5,978 bases of DNA from Thermoplasmata archaeon (lineage in GTDB: Archaea > Thermoplasmatota > Thermoplasmata > Thermoplasmatales > Thermoplasmataceae). Positions within the stretch are counted from its first letter, which is position 1; each line of letters begins with the position of its first letter. The stretch covers positions 1 through 5,978 of the forward strand of contig JAJZXP010000466.1 of NCBI GenBank assembly GCA_021806345.1, read 5' to 3'. Below are positions 5,815 through 5,978 of this stretch, piece after piece. The notes below the pieces were generated by a model, which saw only the letters and a program-made list of their open reading frames with translations, did no database searches and was not told the origin of the DNA. The translations under genes and the position numbers were made by a program.

Positions 5815-5978
5815 TTAAAGCAAAATACCCTTTAATGCCTCTCTTTCGACCTCAGGTGTAATAACCAGATAATATTTTAATGTGGTTGCAGCACTTGAAT
5901 GGCCAAGCCTCCTGGCTATAATCTTTGCATCTACCCCGTGCTGCAATAAATATATGGCCAATCCGTGCCTGAACATAT
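5815..5978 (-). CDS. Tyrosine recombinase / integrase, C-terminal fragment (cut by right edge)
   Basis: The last 53 residues of a site-specific recombinase enter from the right edge; the frame has no start in the window because the gene begins outside. The catalytic core of the family is plain. FRHGLA holds the second active-site arginine (5968-5970); the preceding partial codon ends in AT and would fit the His of HxxR. RRLGHSS holds the box II histidine (residue 26 of the fragment). TTLKYY follows, with the nucleophilic tyrosine at residue 35 (5872-5874), nine residues after that histidine as in the family. These enzymes cut and rejoin DNA through a 3'-phosphotyrosine link and serve integration of mobile elements or chromosome dimer resolution. 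The rest of the protein is needed to tell a viral or plasmid integrase from a XerA-like housekeeping enzyme. The fragment is intact with a TAA stop. Confidence 0.93.
   Translation of the reverse strand, partial: MFRHGLAIYLLQHGVDAKIIARRLGHSSAATTLKYYLVITPEVEREALKGILL

Noticed and set aside
1..5978. tRNA genes, CRISPR arrays, insertion-sequence ends, attachment-site repeats
   Set aside because: I looked for cloverleaf-like and evenly spaced repeats and terminal inverted repeats and found none I could support; an attachment site would most likely lie outside the window.

Overview
The window looks like a stretch of accessory genome from an AT-rich archaeon, possibly of the Thermoplasmata (lineage is inference, archaeal domain is fairly well supported). 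Several genes have a TATA box centred about 24-26 bases before an ATG with no ribosome binding site between, the archaeal leaderless pattern. Arginine is mostly AGA/AGG and isoleucine often ATA. One gene encodes a winged-helix protein with a C-terminal zinc ribbon, a common archaeal build.

Left two thirds, all read leftward: a four-gene defence-like block. In order of transcription it holds a 479-residue protein with a C-terminal HEPN-like RNxxxH motif (4506-3067), the type I DNA methyltransferase subunit hsdM (3021-1498), a 261-residue protein of unrecognised family with a D...QxK arrangement like PD-(D/E)xK nucleases (1510-725), and the first half of the specificity subunit hsdS, cut by the left edge (702-1). 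hsdM overlaps the third gene by 13 bases and hsdS follows after 22 bases, so these three form an operon with the extra gene between methylase and specificity subunit. No hsdR is visible; it may lie beyond the left edge, or the extra gene may take its place.

Middle (4507-4998): a sparsely coding region. It carries the HEPN gene promoter, a small rightward frame ending at 4820 that lacks a convincing start and may be a gene remnant, an orphan TATA box, a perfect 9-bp-stem inverted repeat, and the promoter/operator region of the next gene.

Right third: a rightward winged-helix/zinc-ribbon regulator (4999-5385) whose promoter and start codon are covered by two dyads; a convergent small two-helix membrane protein (5692-5459); and the C-terminal 53 residues of a tyrosine recombinase entering from the right edge (5978-5815). 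The recombinase suggests an integrated element or a site of past integration beside the restriction-modification block, though no attachment site or tRNA is visible here.

Working model: HsdM and HsdS methylate host DNA at a sequence chosen by HsdS. The D/QxK protein and perhaps the HEPN protein would be the effectors or accessories. The methyltransferase assignment is firm, the effector roles are inference.
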